A DNA stretch of 64,000 nt from Sphingomonadaceae bacterium 3R27C6 (GCA_005503215.1 SCNS01000024.1:1-64000); one strand, 5' to 3'; numbered from the stretch's first letter, positions 51,440 to 61,738 are shown. Numbers and translations: made by a program. The notes: a model not told the origin generated them from the sequence alone.

Positions 51440-52378
51440 ATGCAGAAACTCGACGGGCAATTGATCACGGTATTGGGGGGCGGCGGCTTCCTCGGCCGCT
51501 ATGTCGTGCAGCGCCTGCTCGCGCGCGGCGCACGCGTCCGCATCGCGCAGCGCGAGCCCCGCGCCGCGACCTTCCTGAAGCCGCTCGGCGGGCTCGGCCA
51601 GACGCAGTTCGTGGCATGCGACGTTCGCGATCCCGCCAGCGCCCTTCGCGCGGTGCAGGGCAGCGACGCCGTCATCAACCTCGTCGGCGCGTTCGGCGAC
51701 ATGCAGGCGGTGCAGGCCGACGGCGCGGGCCATGTCGCCGCGGCCGCCAAGGCTGCGGGCGCCGGCGCGCTCGTCCATGTTTCGGCGATCGGTGCCGATC
51801 CCGCGAGCGCCTCGGCGTACGGCCGCAGCAAGGGCGACGGCGAAGCGGCGGTTCGCGCGGCTTTTGCCGACGCCGCAATCCTGCGCCCGTCGATCCTGTT
51901 CGGCCGCGAGGACCATTTCATCAACCGCTTCGCGGGGATGATGCGCATGGCGCCGGTCGTTCCGGTGATCGCGCCGAATGCGAAGTTCCAGCCCGTCTAT
52001 GTCGGCGACGTCGCGGATGCGGTGGTCGCGGCGTTGGGCGATGGCGCGGCGGGCAAGACTTTCGAACTCGGCGGGCCACAGCTGCTGACGATGGGCGAGC
52101 TGCTCCGCTGGGTCGCCGATGCGACCGGCCGCTCGCCTTTGTTCGTCGACGTTCCCGATTTCGTCGCCTCGGCGCTCGCGAGCGGCTTCGGCTGGGCGCC
52201 CGGCGCGCCGATCACCAAGGATCAGTGGCTGATGCTCCAGCGCGACAATGTCGTCGCCGAGGGCGCCGCGGGCCTCGCCGAGCTCGGCGTCACGCCGACA
52301 TCGCTGGGGTCGGTCGCCGAGGGCTGGCTCGTCCAATATCGCCGCCACGGGCGCTTCGCCGAGCTCGCCTCGCGATAA
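51440..52378 (+). CDS. NDUFA9-like NAD(P)H-binding atypical SDR protein
   Basis: This is a 312-residue atypical short-chain dehydrogenase. The N-terminal nucleotide-binding glycine motif is VLGGGGFLGRYVV, an AINLVGAFG segment lies near residue 75, and a YGRSKGDGE segment lies near 130. This matches the complex I NDUFA9-subunit-like family found in sphingomonads beside uppP. It may help in ubiquinone or respiratory complex assembly; direct function in bacteria is not established. The start at 51440 was chosen because the longer frame begins in the tRNA flank. The stop overlaps the uppP start in TAATG. Confidence 0.85.
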   Translation: MQKLDGQLITVLGGGGFLGRYVVQRLLARGARVRIAQREPRAATFLKPLGGLGQTQFVACDVRDPASALRAVQGSDAVINLVGAFGDMQAVQADGAGHVAAAAKAAGAGALVHVSAIGADPASASAYGRSKGDGEAAVRAAFADAAILRPSILFGREDHFINRFAGMMRMAPVVPVIAPNAKFQPVYVGDVADAVVAALGDGAAGKTFELGGPQLLTMGELLRWVADATGRSPLFVDVPDFVASALASGFGWAPGAPITKDQWLMLQRDNVVAEGAAGLAELGVTPTSLGSVAEGWLVQYRRHGRFAELASR

Positions 52379-53178
52379 TGGGTATCTGGCTGACCGCAAT
52401 CATCCTCGGCATCGTCGAGGGTTTGACCGAGTTTTTGCCCGTCTCCTCGACGGGCCACCTCATCCTCGCGACCGAGCTGCTCGGTTACGACGCCGCGCGC
52501 TGGGCGATCTTCAACATCGCGATCCAGCCGGGCGCGATCCTCGCGATCGTCGTCCTGTACCGGAAATTATTCTGGGAGATGTTCACGGGCTTCTTCCGGC
52601 GCGACCCCGTAGCGATCGCCTTTGTGCGCAATCTGCTGCTCGCCTTTTTCCCCGCGGTGATCCTCGGCCTCGCCTTTGGCGATTATATCGAGCTGTTGCT
52701 AGAAAATGCCGTCGTCGTCGCCTGGGCGCTGATCATCGGCGGCTTTGCCATCCTGCTCGTCGAGCGCTTCGCCAAGACGACCGACGTCGGCGGCGTCGCG
52801 AATGTGTCGGCGCGGCAATCGATGCTCGTCGGGTTGGTCCAGTGCATCGCGATGATCCCGGGGGTCAGCCGCTCGGGCGCGACGATCCTCGGCGCGATGT
52901 CGTTCGGGGTCGACCGCAAAACCGCCGCCGAGTTCAGCTTCTTCCTTGCGCTCCCGACGCTGACCGGCGCGACCGTGCTCCAGCTGTTCAAGCATCGCGA
53001 TGCGATCACGACGAACGATCTCGGCCTGATCGCGGTCGGCTCGCTCGTCTCTTTCGTCGTCGCCTGGGCGGTGATCAAGGCCTTCCTCGCGGTCGTCACG
53101 CGTTACGGCTTTGCCCCCTTCGCCTGGTATCGAATCATCGCTGGCGTCGCCGCGCTGATCTGGCTCGGCATGAGATAG
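52378..53178 (+). CDS. uppP: Undecaprenyl-diphosphatase UppP (BacA)
   Basis: This is a 266-residue polytopic inner-membrane enzyme that dephosphorylates undecaprenyl pyrophosphate to recycle the lipid carrier for peptidoglycan. Signatures are EGLTEFLPVSSTGHLIL near residue 14 and PGVSRSGATI near residue 160, together with eight or so hydrophobic helices. Length is normal for the family. It starts overlapping the NDUFA9-like stop (TAATG at 52376-52380), so the two genes form an operon. Confidence 0.95.
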   Translation: MGIWLTAIILGIVEGLTEFLPVSSTGHLILATELLGYDAARWAIFNIAIQPGAILAIVVLYRKLFWEMFTGFFRRDPVAIAFVRNLLLAFFPAVILGLAFGDYIELLLENAVVVAWALIIGGFAILLVERFAKTTDVGGVANVSARQSMLVGLVQCIAMIPGVSRSGATILGAMSFGVDRKTAAEFSFFLALPTLTGATVLQLFKHRDAITTNDLGLIAVGSLVSFVVAWAVIKAFLAVVTRYGFAPFAWYRIIAGVAALIWLGMR

Positions 53179-53336
53179 GTCCGAAACGGTATCAATTGAC
53201 GAAAGATAATTGCGCGGACCTATTTTGAGGCAGATTCACCCTTCATTTTAGGTTATAAATACTGTCCTAACTCGATATTTGCCCGTGACTCGGCTTTTCG
53301 AGCGATGCAATTCCCCGCTCCAGAAGGGGATACTGC

Positions 53337-54779
53337 ATGGCTTCCGATCGCATGCTCCAGTTTGTGGAGCGTGAACAATCCTATCCGGACAAGCGCTCCG
53401 CCGAAGAACGCGCGCGCGACTTTCGCGAGATCGCCGAGCGCTACGCCGCGCCCGACGCCGACGCACAGGCGGCGCGCTGCTCGCAGTGCGGCGTGCCCTA
53501 TTGCTCGGTACATTGCCCGCTCCACAATCATATTCCCGACTGGCTGCGCCTCACGGCGGAAGGCCGGCTGCGCGAAGCCTATGAGCTCAGCAACGCGACC
53601 TCGACGATGCCCGAGATCTGCGGCCGCATCTGCCCGCAGGACCGGTTGTGCGAAGGCAATTGCGTGATCGAATTTTCGGGCCATGGCGCGGTGACGATCG
53701 GCAGCGTCGAGAAATATATCACCGACACCGCCTGGGCCGAGGGCTGGGTCGAGCCGCTGCATGTCGGCGCCGCGACCGGCCAGTCGGTCGGTGTGATCGG
53801 CGCGGGTCCGGCGGGGCTGACCGCCGCCGAATATCTGCGCGCCGCGGGGCACGAGGTGCATGTCTATGACCGGCACGACCGCGCCGGCGGCCTCCTCACC
53901 TATGGCATCCCCGGCTTCAAGCTGGAAAAGGATGTGGTGATGCGCCGTATCGACCGGCTGGTCGAGGGCGGCATCCACTTCCACCTCGGCTTCGCGGTCG
54001 GCGAGGATGCGACGCTCGACGCGCTGCGCCAAAAGCATGACGCGATCCTGATCGCGACCGGCGTCTACAAAGCGCGCGAGATCAACGTCCCGGGCAATGC
54101 TGCCGAAGGCGTGATCGCGGCGCTCGACTATCTGATCGCGTCGAACCGCAAGAGCTTCGGCGACACGGTTCCGGCGTTCGACGATGGCCGCCTCGATGCC
54201 AAGGGCAAGCATGTCGTCGTCATCGGCGGCGGCGACACCGCGATGGACTGCGTGCGCACCGCGGTGCGCCAGGGCGCCAAATCGGTGAAATGCCTCTATC
54301 GCCGCGACCGCGAGAATATGCCGGGGTCGCAGCGCGAGGTCGCGAACGCCGAAGAAGAAGGCGTCGAGTTCGTATGGCTCTCGGCACCCGAAAGCTTCAC
54401 CGCCGACAAGCATGTGAAAGAGGTCGCCGTCGCGGGCATGCGCCTCGGCGCCCCCGACGCGAGCGGGCGCCGCAGCCCCGAAGCCGACCCCGGCCGCAAG
54501 TTCGACGTACCCGCCGACATGGTGATCAAGGCGCTGGGCTTCGACCCCGAGGAACTGCCGCACCTGTTCGGATCGCCCGACCTGTCGGTCACGCGCTGGG
54601 GCACTTTGCGCGTCGATCATCAGACGATGATGACGAGCCTGCCCGGTGTTTTCGCGGCGGGCGACATCGTGCGCGGCGCCAGCCTCGTCGTGTGGGGCAT
54701 CCGCGACGGCCGCGATGTCAGCGAGCAGATGGCAAAGTGGTTGAAAGCCAAGGCGAAAAGCGAAAAGAAGGCAGCATGA
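53337..54779 (+). CDS. gltD: Glutamate synthase small subunit GltD
   Basis: This 480-residue subunit supplies electrons from NADPH to GltB for glutamate synthesis from glutamine and 2-oxoglutarate. The N-terminal Fe-S cysteines are visible (RCSQCGVPYCSVHCPLHNHIPDW, then CGRICPQDRLCEGNC). The FAD dinucleotide fold VGVIGAGPAGLTAAEYLR is near residue 150, the NADPH site VVVIGGGDTAMDCVRTA near 287, and a closing GDIVRGASLVVW segment follows. It precedes the DUF2059 genes and gltB. The 158-base gap before it holds its promoter. Confidence 0.95.
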   Translation: MASDRMLQFVEREQSYPDKRSAEERARDFREIAERYAAPDADAQAARCSQCGVPYCSVHCPLHNHIPDWLRLTAEGRLREAYELSNATSTMPEICGRICPQDRLCEGNCVIEFSGHGAVTIGSVEKYITDTAWAEGWVEPLHVGAATGQSVGVIGAGPAGLTAAEYLRAAGHEVHVYDRHDRAGGLLTYGIPGFKLEKDVVMRRIDRLVEGGIHFHLGFAVGEDATLDALRQKHDAILIATGVYKAREINVPGNAAEGVIAALDYLIASNRKSFGDTVPAFDDGRLDAKGKHVVVIGGGDTAMDCVRTAVRQGAKSVKCLYRRDRENMPGSQREVANAEEEGVEFVWLSAPESFTADKHVKEVAVAGMRLGAPDASGRRSPEADPGRKFDVPADMVIKALGFDPEELPHLFGSPDLSVTRWGTLRVDHQTMMTSLPGVFAAGDIVRGASLVVWGIRDGRDVSEQMAKWLKAKAKSEKKAA

Positions 54780-54802
54780 CCAACAGGGGAAGGTACATGC
54801 AT

Positions 54803-55393
54803 ATGTCCAGATGGAAATCCGCGCTGCTTGGCGCCGCGCTCGCCGCGCTGCCCGTTTCGGCAAACGCCCAAACGCCCGGCACGGCGGCGCAGCCGACTGC
54901 CGAACGGCTCGCAAGCGCTGAACAGCTTATGGCGGCGATGATGCCCGCCGAGCAGCGCGACGCGATGGTAGAGGAGATGATGACCGCGATGATCGCGAAT
55001 ATTATCCCCGGCATCAGGAAGAGGATCGATGAGAAAGGCGTGCTCTCGGAGCCCGGCATCAAGGAAGTCTTCGATCATTTTATTGATCGCCAGCGGGATT
55101 TGGCGATCGCCCAGCTCAAGGTCGAGATGCCGAAGCTGATCGAAGCCATGGCACGCGCCTATGCGCGCCGGTTCACCACGGCGCAGATGGACGAAATGCA
55201 CGCTTTCTTCCGCACACCCACCGGCCAAGCGTATGTGAAGGAATCCATGGGGATCATGTCGGACCCGGACGTCGCGGCGTGGCAGCGCGACTCGATCACC
55301 AAAAGCATGGAAAAGTTGCCCGAGGAACTCGAACTGCTGCGCAAGCAACTGGAAGAAAAACTGGGCCGCCCGATCGGGGAGGCAAAGGCATGA
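54803..55393 (+). CDS. DUF2059 secreted protein (first copy)
   Basis: This 196-residue protein begins with a signal peptide (MSRWKSALLGAALAALPVSANAQ). The remainder is mostly helical and ends with the DUF2059 pattern YARRFTTAQMDEMHAFFRTPTGQAYVKE. The family is periplasmic with unknown function. Three in-frame ATGs exist (54776, 54797, 54803); the last gives the cleanest signal peptide and has GGGAAGG nine bases upstream. It overlaps the gltD stop if the first is used. The stop overlaps the next DUF2059 gene. Confidence 0.8.
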   Translation: MSRWKSALLGAALAALPVSANAQTPGTAAQPTAERLASAEQLMAAMMPAEQRDAMVEEMMTAMIANIIPGIRKRIDEKGVLSEPGIKEVFDHFIDRQRDLAIAQLKVEMPKLIEAMARAYARRFTTAQMDEMHAFFRTPTGQAYVKESMGIMSDPDVAAWQRDSITKSMEKLPEELELLRKQLEEKLGRPIGEAKA

Positions 55394-56604
55394 ACACGAA
55401 ATTCCCGGGAGAAACCGGATCCATGACGCAACTGAAATCTATCCTGCTCGCCGGGACGATCGCGATGCTGCCGCTCGGCGCCCAGGCCCATGCCGCACCG
55501 AAGGAAGCGCCGGTCGCCGAAGTCGTGGCGGCGCCCGTCGAGGATGGGACCGCCACCTCGCCCGACAGCGGAGTCTCTGCCGAAGCGGCAAAGGCCAAGA
55601 TGCAGAAGGAAATGGACGAGGCGATCGCGCTGATCGAAAAGATGTTCGACACGAGCAGCTTGCCCCCGATCGATCCCGCTCGCCTGACGCTCGCAGAGCA
55701 GACGACCGCCGCGCTGATCCCCGCCGGCAGCATCGAGAAGATGGTCGACAATCTCTACGGCAAGATGTTCAAGACGATCATGGGCGAGTTCGGCGGCCAG
55801 TCGGACCTGATGCTCTCGGTCCAGACGGGCGTCGAAAGCGAGCAGATCGCCAAGCTTGACGAAGCGACCAAGGCCAAGGTCGCCGACATGTTCGACCCGC
55901 ACCGCAAGGAACGCGAAGACCAGATCACCAAGGTCATCAAGCCGCTGATCAGCGAAGTGCTGGGCGACATGGAACCGCCGATGCGGAGCGGCCTCGCCAA
56001 AGCCTATGCGCGCAAGTTCACCGGCGCGCAGCTCACCGACATCAACGGCTTTCTCGCGACGCCCACCGGCACGCTCTACGCCAATGAATGGATGGCGCTG
56101 CAGGCCGATCCCGAAGTGATGCTCGCGGTGATCAAGGCGGTGCCGCCGCTGATCACCAAATTCATCGACCGCGCGCCCGAACTGGAGAAAGACTTCAAGG
56201 AGCTGCCGAAGGAAAAGCTGCTCTCCGATTTCGACGACAAGGAACTCGGCAAGCTCGCCAAGCTGATGAAGGTCGACGTGAAGGTGCTGAAGGAACAGCG
56301 CGACATGTGGAAGACCGTCGAGGCGACCGAACCGGGCGAAGCGGTCGAAGCCGCCGACGATTATGCGGTCGACGCCGCTGCCGATGCTGCGGCTGCCGAT
56401 GTGGCGACTGCCGCTGCCGCCGCCGAAGCCGTGGACGCCGCGGTCGTCGACCCCGCCTATGACCGCAGCAACTGGTCGGCGGCCGATCTGAAGCGCGTCG
56501 AGGACCTCGAAGCCGCGTACGAAAATGCTTCGCTCGCCGCGCAGCAGGCCGCCGAAGAAGCGGCGGCCAATGCAAACAAGCGTTCGAAGCTACCCAACAA
56601 ATAG
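55390..56604 (+). CDS. DUF2059 secreted protein (second copy, longer)
   Basis: This 404-residue paralogue of the preceding gene has a signal-peptide-like start (MTQLKSILLAGTIAMLPLGAQA, from ATG 55423; the longer ATG 55390 is also possible). A DUF2059 segment, AYARKFTGAQLTDINGFLATPTG, lies near residue 225. It also has an Ala-rich low-complexity tail (about residues 330-365). The two are side by side and overlap by four bases (ATGA), so they are translationally coupled between gltD and gltB. Function is unknown; the tail could be a flexible linker to the periplasm. Confidence 0.78.
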   Translation: MNTKFPGETGSMTQLKSILLAGTIAMLPLGAQAHAAPKEAPVAEVVAAPVEDGTATSPDSGVSAEAAKAKMQKEMDEAIALIEKMFDTSSLPPIDPARLTLAEQTTAALIPAGSIEKMVDNLYGKMFKTIMGEFGGQSDLMLSVQTGVESEQIAKLDEATKAKVADMFDPHRKEREDQITKVIKPLISEVLGDMEPPMRSGLAKAYARKFTGAQLTDINGFLATPTGTLYANEWMALQADPEVMLAVIKAVPPLITKFIDRAPELEKDFKELPKEKLLSDFDDKELGKLAKLMKVDVKVLKEQRDMWKTVEATEPGEAVEAADDYAVDAAADAAAADVATAAAAAEAVDAAVVDPAYDRSNWSAADLKRVEDLEAAYENASLAAQQAAEEAAANANKRSKLPNK

Positions 56605-56627
56605 GCATCCAGCCTGTCAGGACGAAG

Positions 56628-59600
56628 ATGATGACCCACTACCCCACCCCCGATCACGCGCGGCTCGAAGCCGAAGGCATGTATCGCCCCGACATGGAAT
56701 CCGATGCCTGCGGCGTCGGCATGGTCGCGGCGACCGACGGCAAGCCGTCGCGCCGCGTCGTCGAGGCGGCGATCGAAGCGCTGCGCGCCGTCTGGCACCG
56801 CGGCGCGGTCGACGCCGACGGCAAGACCGGGGATGGGGCGGGCATCCATGTCGACCTGCCCGTCCGCTTCTTCGACGATGCGATCGCCGCATCGGGGCAC
56901 AAGGTGCGCCCGAACCGCCTCGCCGTCGGCATGGTCTTCCTGCCGCGCACCGATCTGGGCGCGCAGGAGGAATGCCGCACGATCGTCGAGGCCGAAATCA
57001 TCGATGCGGGCTTCACCATCTATGGCTGGCGCCAGGTGCCGGTCGACGTGTCGGTGATCGGCGACAAGGCGCAGCGCACGCGTCCCGAGATCGAGCAGAT
57101 CATGATCGCGGGCCCGCTGCCCGACGAACAGTCGGTCGCCGAGTTCGAAAAGCAGCTCTACCTTGTCCGCCGCCGGATCGAGAAAAAGGTGATCGCGGCG
57201 CAAATCGCCGATTTCTATATCTGCAGCCTGTCGGCGCGCTCGATCATTTACAAGGGGCTTTTTCTCGCGGAGAGCCTCGCGGACTTCTTCCCCGACCTTA
57301 CCAACAAGCTGTTCGAAAGCCGCGTCGCGATCTTCCACCAGCGCTATTCGACCAACACCTTCCCGCAATGGTGGCTGGCGCAACCGTTCCGCTGCCTCGC
57401 CCACAATGGCGAAATCAACACGATCCGCGGCAACAAGAACTGGATGAAGAGCCACGAGATCAAGATGGCGAGCCTCGCGTTCGGCGAGCATTCGGAAGAC
57501 ATCAAGCCGGTGATCCCCGCGGGCGCATCGGACACCGCCGCACTCGACGCGGTGTTCGAGGCGCTGTGCCGCGCCGGCCGCGACGCGCCGACCGCGAAGC
57601 TGATCCTCGTCCCCGAGGCGTGGACGACCGAATGCGACGTCCCCGACAATCATCGCGCGATGTATTCGTACCTCGCCAGCGTCATGGAGCCGTGGGACGG
57701 CCCCGCCGCGCTCGCGATGACCGACGGCCGCTGGGCGGTCGCGGGCATGGACCGCAACGCGCTCCGCCCGCTGCGCTACACGCTGACCGCCGACAATCTG
57801 CTCGTCGTCGGCTCCGAAAGCGGGATGGTGCTGCTGCCCGAGGCGAGCATCCGCAAGAAGGGCCGCCTCGGCCCCGGCCAGATGATCGCGGTCGATCTCG
57901 ACGACGGCACGCTCTACGAAGACCTCGCGATCAAGGACAAGATCGCCGACGCGCAGGATTACCCTTCGCGCGTCAAGGGCTTCCGCACGATGGCCGACCT
58001 GCCCAAGGGCGGCAAGGCGAGCCTGCCGCAATGGGACCGGAGCGAACTGCTGCGCCGTCAGGTCGCCGCGGGCCTCACCATGGAGGATATGGAGTTGATC
58101 CTGTCGCCGATGGTCGAGGATGCCAAGGAAGCGATCGGATCGATGGGCGACGACACGCCGCTCGCGGTCATCTCCGACAAGCCGCGCCACGTCGCGCAAT
58201 TCTTCCGCCAGAATTTCAGCCAGGTCACCAACCCGCCGATCGACAGCTTGCGCGAACGGCATGTGATGAGCCTGAAAACGCGCTTCGCGAACCTCGCGAA
58301 CATCCTCGATGAAAAGGGGCAGAGCGACCACGTCCTCGTGATCGACAGCCCCGTGCTCGTCGGCGACGACTGGGATCGGCTGCGCGCCTATTTCGGCGAT
58401 GCGGTCGCCGACATCGACTGCACCTTTGCCGCGGGCGGTGACGCATCGACGCTGCGCGAGGCGATCGCCCGCGTCCGCCGCGAGGCCGAGGATGCCGTAC
58501 GTGCGGGACGCTCCGAACTGTTCCTGAGCGACCAGTCGATCGGCGAAGGCCGCGTCGGCATGGCAATGGTCCTCGCCGCCGCCGCCGTCCACACGCACCT
58601 CGTCCGCAAGGGACTGCGCAGCTACGCCTCGATCAACGTGCGTTCGGCCGAAGTGCTCGACACCCACGCCTTCGCCGTGCTCGTCGGCGTCGGCGCGACG
58701 ACCGTCCACGCCTATCTGACCGAAGCGGCGATTGCCGACCGTCAGGCGCGCGGGCTATTCGGCGAGCTGTCGCTCGACGACTGCCGCCTGCGTTTCCGCA
58801 AGGCGATCGACGACGGGCTGCTCAAGATCCTCGCCAAAATGGGGATCGCGGTGATCTCCTCCTATCGCGGCGGTTATAATTTCGAGGCGGTCGGCCTGTC
58901 GCGCGCGCTCGTCAACGACCTCTTCCCCGGCATGCCGGCAAAGATCTCAGGCGAAGGCTATCAATCGCTCTTCATCAACGCGACCGACAAGCACAGCGCG
59001 GCGTTCGACAAGCGCGTCACCACGCTGCCGATCGGCGGCTTCTACCGTCAGCGCGCGGGCGGCGAGACGCACGCCTATTCCGCGCAGCTGATGCATTTGC
59101 TGCAAACCGCGGTCGCGACCGACAGTTACTCGACCTATCTGCAATTCGCGCGCGGGGTCGCCGACCTGCCGCCCGTCTATCTGCGCGATCTGATGGAGTT
59201 CAACTATCCGGCGCAGGGCGTCGCGCTCGACAGCGTCGAGGCGATCACCGAGATCCGCAAGCGCTTCGTCACCCCCGGCATGTCCTTGGGCGCACTCTCG
59301 CCCGAGGCGCATGAGACGCTGGCGATCGCGATGAACCGCATCGGCGCCAAAGCCGTGTCGGGCGAAGGCGGCGAAGCGAGCGAACGTTATCGCCCCTATG
59401 CGAACGGCGATAACGCCAACAGCAACATCAAGCAGATCGCATCGGGCCGCTTCGGCGTCACCGCCGAATATCTCGGCGCATGCGACGAGATCGAGATCAA
59501 GGTCGCGCAGGGCGCCAAGCCCGGCGAAGGCGGCCAGCTCCCGGGCTTCAAGGTCACCGAGTTCATCGCGCGGCTGCGCCATGCGACGCCGGGCGTGACG

Positions 59601-61157
59601 CTCATCTCGCCCCCGCCGCACCACGATATCTATTCGATCGAGGATCTCGCGCAGCTCATCTACGACCTGAAGCAGATCAACCCGAAGGCGCGCGTCTGCG
59701 TCAAGCTCGTGAGCTCGGCGGGCATCGGCACCGTCGCTGCGGGCGTCGCGAAGGCGCACGCCGATGTCATCCTCGTCGCGGGTAACACCGGCGGCACCGG
59801 TGCCTCACCGCAAACGAGCGTCAAATACGCCGGCACGCCCTGGGAAATGGGCCTCAGCGAAGTCAATCAGGTCCTCACGCTCAACGGCCTCCGCCACCGC
59901 ATCCGCCTGCGCACCGACGGCGGGCTCAAGACCGGCCGCGACATCGTCATCGCCGCGATCCTCGGCGCCGAGGAATATGGCATCGGGACTTTGAGCCTCG
60001 TCGCAATGGGCTGCATCATGGTGCGCCAGTGCCACTCGAACACCTGCCCCGTCGGCGTCTGCACGCAGGATGAGAAGCTGCGCCAGAAGTTCACGGGCTC
60101 GCCCGAGAAGGTCATCAACCTGATGACCTTCATCGCCGAGGAGGTCCGCGAAATCCTCGCCAAGCTCGGCTGCCGCAGCCTCGACGAGGTGATCGGCCGC
60201 ACCGAATTGCTGCGCCAGGTCAGCCGCGGCGCCGAACATCTCGACGACCTCGACCTCAACCCGATCCTCGCCAAGGTCGACGCCCCCGACGACCAGCGCC
60301 GCTCGCAGGGTCCGAGCTTCCGCAACCCGGTGCCCGACAGCCTCGACGCGCAGATATTGAACGACGCAAAGCCTTTGTTCGATCGCGGCGAGCGCATGCA
60401 GCTGACGTACAATGTCCGCAACACGCACCGCGCCGTCGGCACGCGCCTGTCGGCCGAGGTCACCGCGCGCTTCGGCATGAAGGGGCTCGCCGACAATCAT
60501 GTGCAGGTGCGCCTGCGCGGCACCGCGGGCCAGTCGCTCGGCGCCTTCTTGTGCCAGGGCGTGACGCTCGAAGTGTTCGGCGACGCGAACGACTATGTCG
60601 GCAAGGGTCTCTCGGGCGGCCGCATCGTCGTGCGCCCCACCGTGTCGAGCCCGCTCGTCAGCCAGCACAACAGCATCATCGGCAACACCGTGCTCTATGG
60701 CGCGACCGCGGGCACCCTGCTCGCGGCGGGTCAGGCGGGCGAGCGTTTCGCGGTCCGCAACTCGGGCGCGCAGGTCGTCGTCGAGGGCTGCGGCGCCAAT
60801 GGCTGCGAATATATGACCGGCGGCACCGCGGTGATCCTCGGCCCCGTCGGATCGAACTTCGGCGCGGGCATGACGGGCGGCATGGCGTTCATCCTCGACA
60901 CCGACGGCCAGTTCGAACGCCGCGCCAACGCCGAATCGATCGTGTGGCAGCGGATCGACAGCGCGCATTGGGAAAGCGTGCTGAAGGAACTTGTCGAGGA
61001 TCATGCCAAGGCAACCGGCAGCAAATGGTCGAGCGAAGTCCTCGCCGACTGGGACCGCTGGCAGGGCCAGTTCTGGCAGGTTTGCCCGAAGGAAATGCTG
61101 ACCCGCCTCGCGCATCCGCTGAGCGATGCCGAAGCCGAGGTGGTTGCGGCGGAGTAA
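56628..61157 (+). CDS. gltB: Glutamate synthase large subunit GltB
   Basis: This 1509-residue NADPH-GOGAT alpha subunit has a class II glutamine amidotransferase domain, whose catalytic Cys is in ESDACGVGMV near residue 27 after a short propeptide. A central domain and the FMN-binding synthase domain follow, with the 3Fe-4S cysteines in CIMVRQCHSNTCPVGVC near residue 1128, and then the C-terminal beta-helix of the GXGXG type. Length and order match the family. It acts with GltD in ammonia assimilation; regulation by nitrogen status is likely but not visible here. The ATG has GACGAAG upstream. Confidence 0.96.
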   Translation: MMTHYPTPDHARLEAEGMYRPDMESDACGVGMVAATDGKPSRRVVEAAIEALRAVWHRGAVDADGKTGDGAGIHVDLPVRFFDDAIAASGHKVRPNRLAVGMVFLPRTDLGAQEECRTIVEAEIIDAGFTIYGWRQVPVDVSVIGDKAQRTRPEIEQIMIAGPLPDEQSVAEFEKQLYLVRRRIEKKVIAAQIADFYICSLSARSIIYKGLFLAESLADFFPDLTNKLFESRVAIFHQRYSTNTFPQWWLAQPFRCLAHNGEINTIRGNKNWMKSHEIKMASLAFGEHSEDIKPVIPAGASDTAALDAVFEALCRAGRDAPTAKLILVPEAWTTECDVPDNHRAMYSYLASVMEPWDGPAALAMTDGRWAVAGMDRNALRPLRYTLTADNLLVVGSESGMVLLPEASIRKKGRLGPGQMIAVDLDDGTLYEDLAIKDKIADAQDYPSRVKGFRTMADLPKGGKASLPQWDRSELLRRQVAAGLTMEDMELILSPMVEDAKEAIGSMGDDTPLAVISDKPRHVAQFFRQNFSQVTNPPIDSLRERHVMSLKTRFANLANILDEKGQSDHVLVIDSPVLVGDDWDRLRAYFGDAVADIDCTFAAGGDASTLREAIARVRREAEDAVRAGRSELFLSDQSIGEGRVGMAMVLAAAAVHTHLVRKGLRSYASINVRSAEVLDTHAFAVLVGVGATTVHAYLTEAAIADRQARGLFGELSLDDCRLRFRKAIDDGLLKILAKMGIAVISSYRGGYNFEAVGLSRALVNDLFPGMPAKISGEGYQSLFINATDKHSAAFDKRVTTLPIGGFYRQRAGGETHAYSAQLMHLLQTAVATDSYSTYLQFARGVADLPPVYLRDLMEFNYPAQGVALDSVEAITEIRKRFVTPGMSLGALSPEAHETLAIAMNRIGAKAVSGEGGEASERYRPYANGDNANSNIKQIASGRFGVTAEYLGACDEIEIKVAQGAKPGEGGQLPGFKVTEFIARLRHATPGVTLISPPPHHDIYSIEDLAQLIYDLKQINPKARVCVKLVSSAGIGTVAAGVAKAHADVILVAGNTGGTGASPQTSVKYAGTPWEMGLSEVNQVLTLNGLRHRIRLRTDGGLKTGRDIVIAAILGAEEYGIGTLSLVAMGCIMVRQCHSNTCPVGVCTQDEKLRQKFTGSPEKVINLMTFIAEEVREILAKLGCRSLDEVIGRTELLRQVSRGAEHLDDLDLNPILAKVDAPDDQRRSQGPSFRNPVPDSLDAQILNDAKPLFDRGERMQLTYNVRNTHRAVGTRLSAEVTARFGMKGLADNHVQVRLRGTAGQSLGAFLCQGVTLEVFGDANDYVGKGLSGGRIVVRPTVSSPLVSQHNSIIGNTVLYGATAGTLLAAGQAGERFAVRNSGAQVVVEGCGANGCEYMTGGTAVILGPVGSNFGAGMTGGMAFILDTDGQFERRANAESIVWQRIDSAHWESVLKELVEDHAKATGSKWSSEVLADWDRWQGQFWQVCPKEMLTRLAHPLSDAEAEVVAAE

Positions 61158-61312
61158 TATGCGTCGTCCCCGCCTTCGCGGGGACGACGGGTACTTTGCC
61201 GCGTTCCTGGGGCACCCTATCGCATCACCGCGCCCGTTCACCCCAGCGAAAGCGTCATTTCCCTATAAACGCCGCTTTGCTGAACCTTTGCGTCCTTTGA
61301 AAGGATGGAGCC

Positions 61313-61738
61313 ATGACCCGTTTCGCGCTGATCGCCCTCCCCCTTGCCGCGCTCGCCGCGCCGCTGCCGGCGGCCGCCAATGAAATGCATGGCGCCGTCG
61401 CAACGCTCAACGACCCCGTGACGCAGGACCGGATGGCCGACACGATCACGGCGATGGTCGGCGCGCTGATGCAAATGCAGGTTGGCCCGCTCGCGAAGGC
61501 CGTGGCGCAGATCGATCCCGAATCCGACGCCGCCTATATCCCGCCCGATGCCACGCTCGGCGAGGTGACCGGCCGCGATCCCGAATATGCCGAGCGCATG
61601 GGCGCCGACGTCCGCGCGAGCACGCGCATGGCGGGCCACGCCGCCTCGGCGCTCGCAGCTTACGCGCCGGTGCTCAAGGACATGGCGCGCGACTTTGCGG
61701 CGCAATGGGAACGCGAGCGCGAGGCGTCGCGGCGCTGA
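61313..61738 (+). CDS. Hypothetical exported protein
   Basis: This 141-residue protein begins with a signal peptide (MTRFALIALPLAALAAPLPAAANE) and a short helical mature part with a conserved-looking DAAYIPPDATLGEVTGRDP segment. No family is recognised. Similar short exported proteins occur near gltB in sphingomonads (context only). An AAAGGATGG site precedes the ATG. The 155-base gap before it, after gltB, carries no evident element. Confidence 0.7.
   Translation: MTRFALIALPLAALAAPLPAAANEMHGAVATLNDPVTQDRMADTITAMVGALMQMQVGPLAKAVAQIDPESDAAYIPPDATLGEVTGRDPEYAERMGADVRASTRMAGHAASALAAYAPVLKDMARDFAAQWEREREASRR

Noticed and set aside
51268..53178. 636-codon frame apparently joining the NDUFA9-like region to UppP
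   Set aside because: The first 370 codons are out of frame with the NDUFA9-like gene; UppP begins at the ATG at 52378 with its own overlap.
53253..54914. 553-codon minus-strand frame across gltD
   Set aside because: Shadow of gltD; the plus-strand frame has all GltD Fe-S and nucleotide-binding motifs.
56457..58709. 750-codon minus-strand frame across gltB
   Set aside because: Shadow of gltB, with composition typical of antisense frames in high-GC genes.
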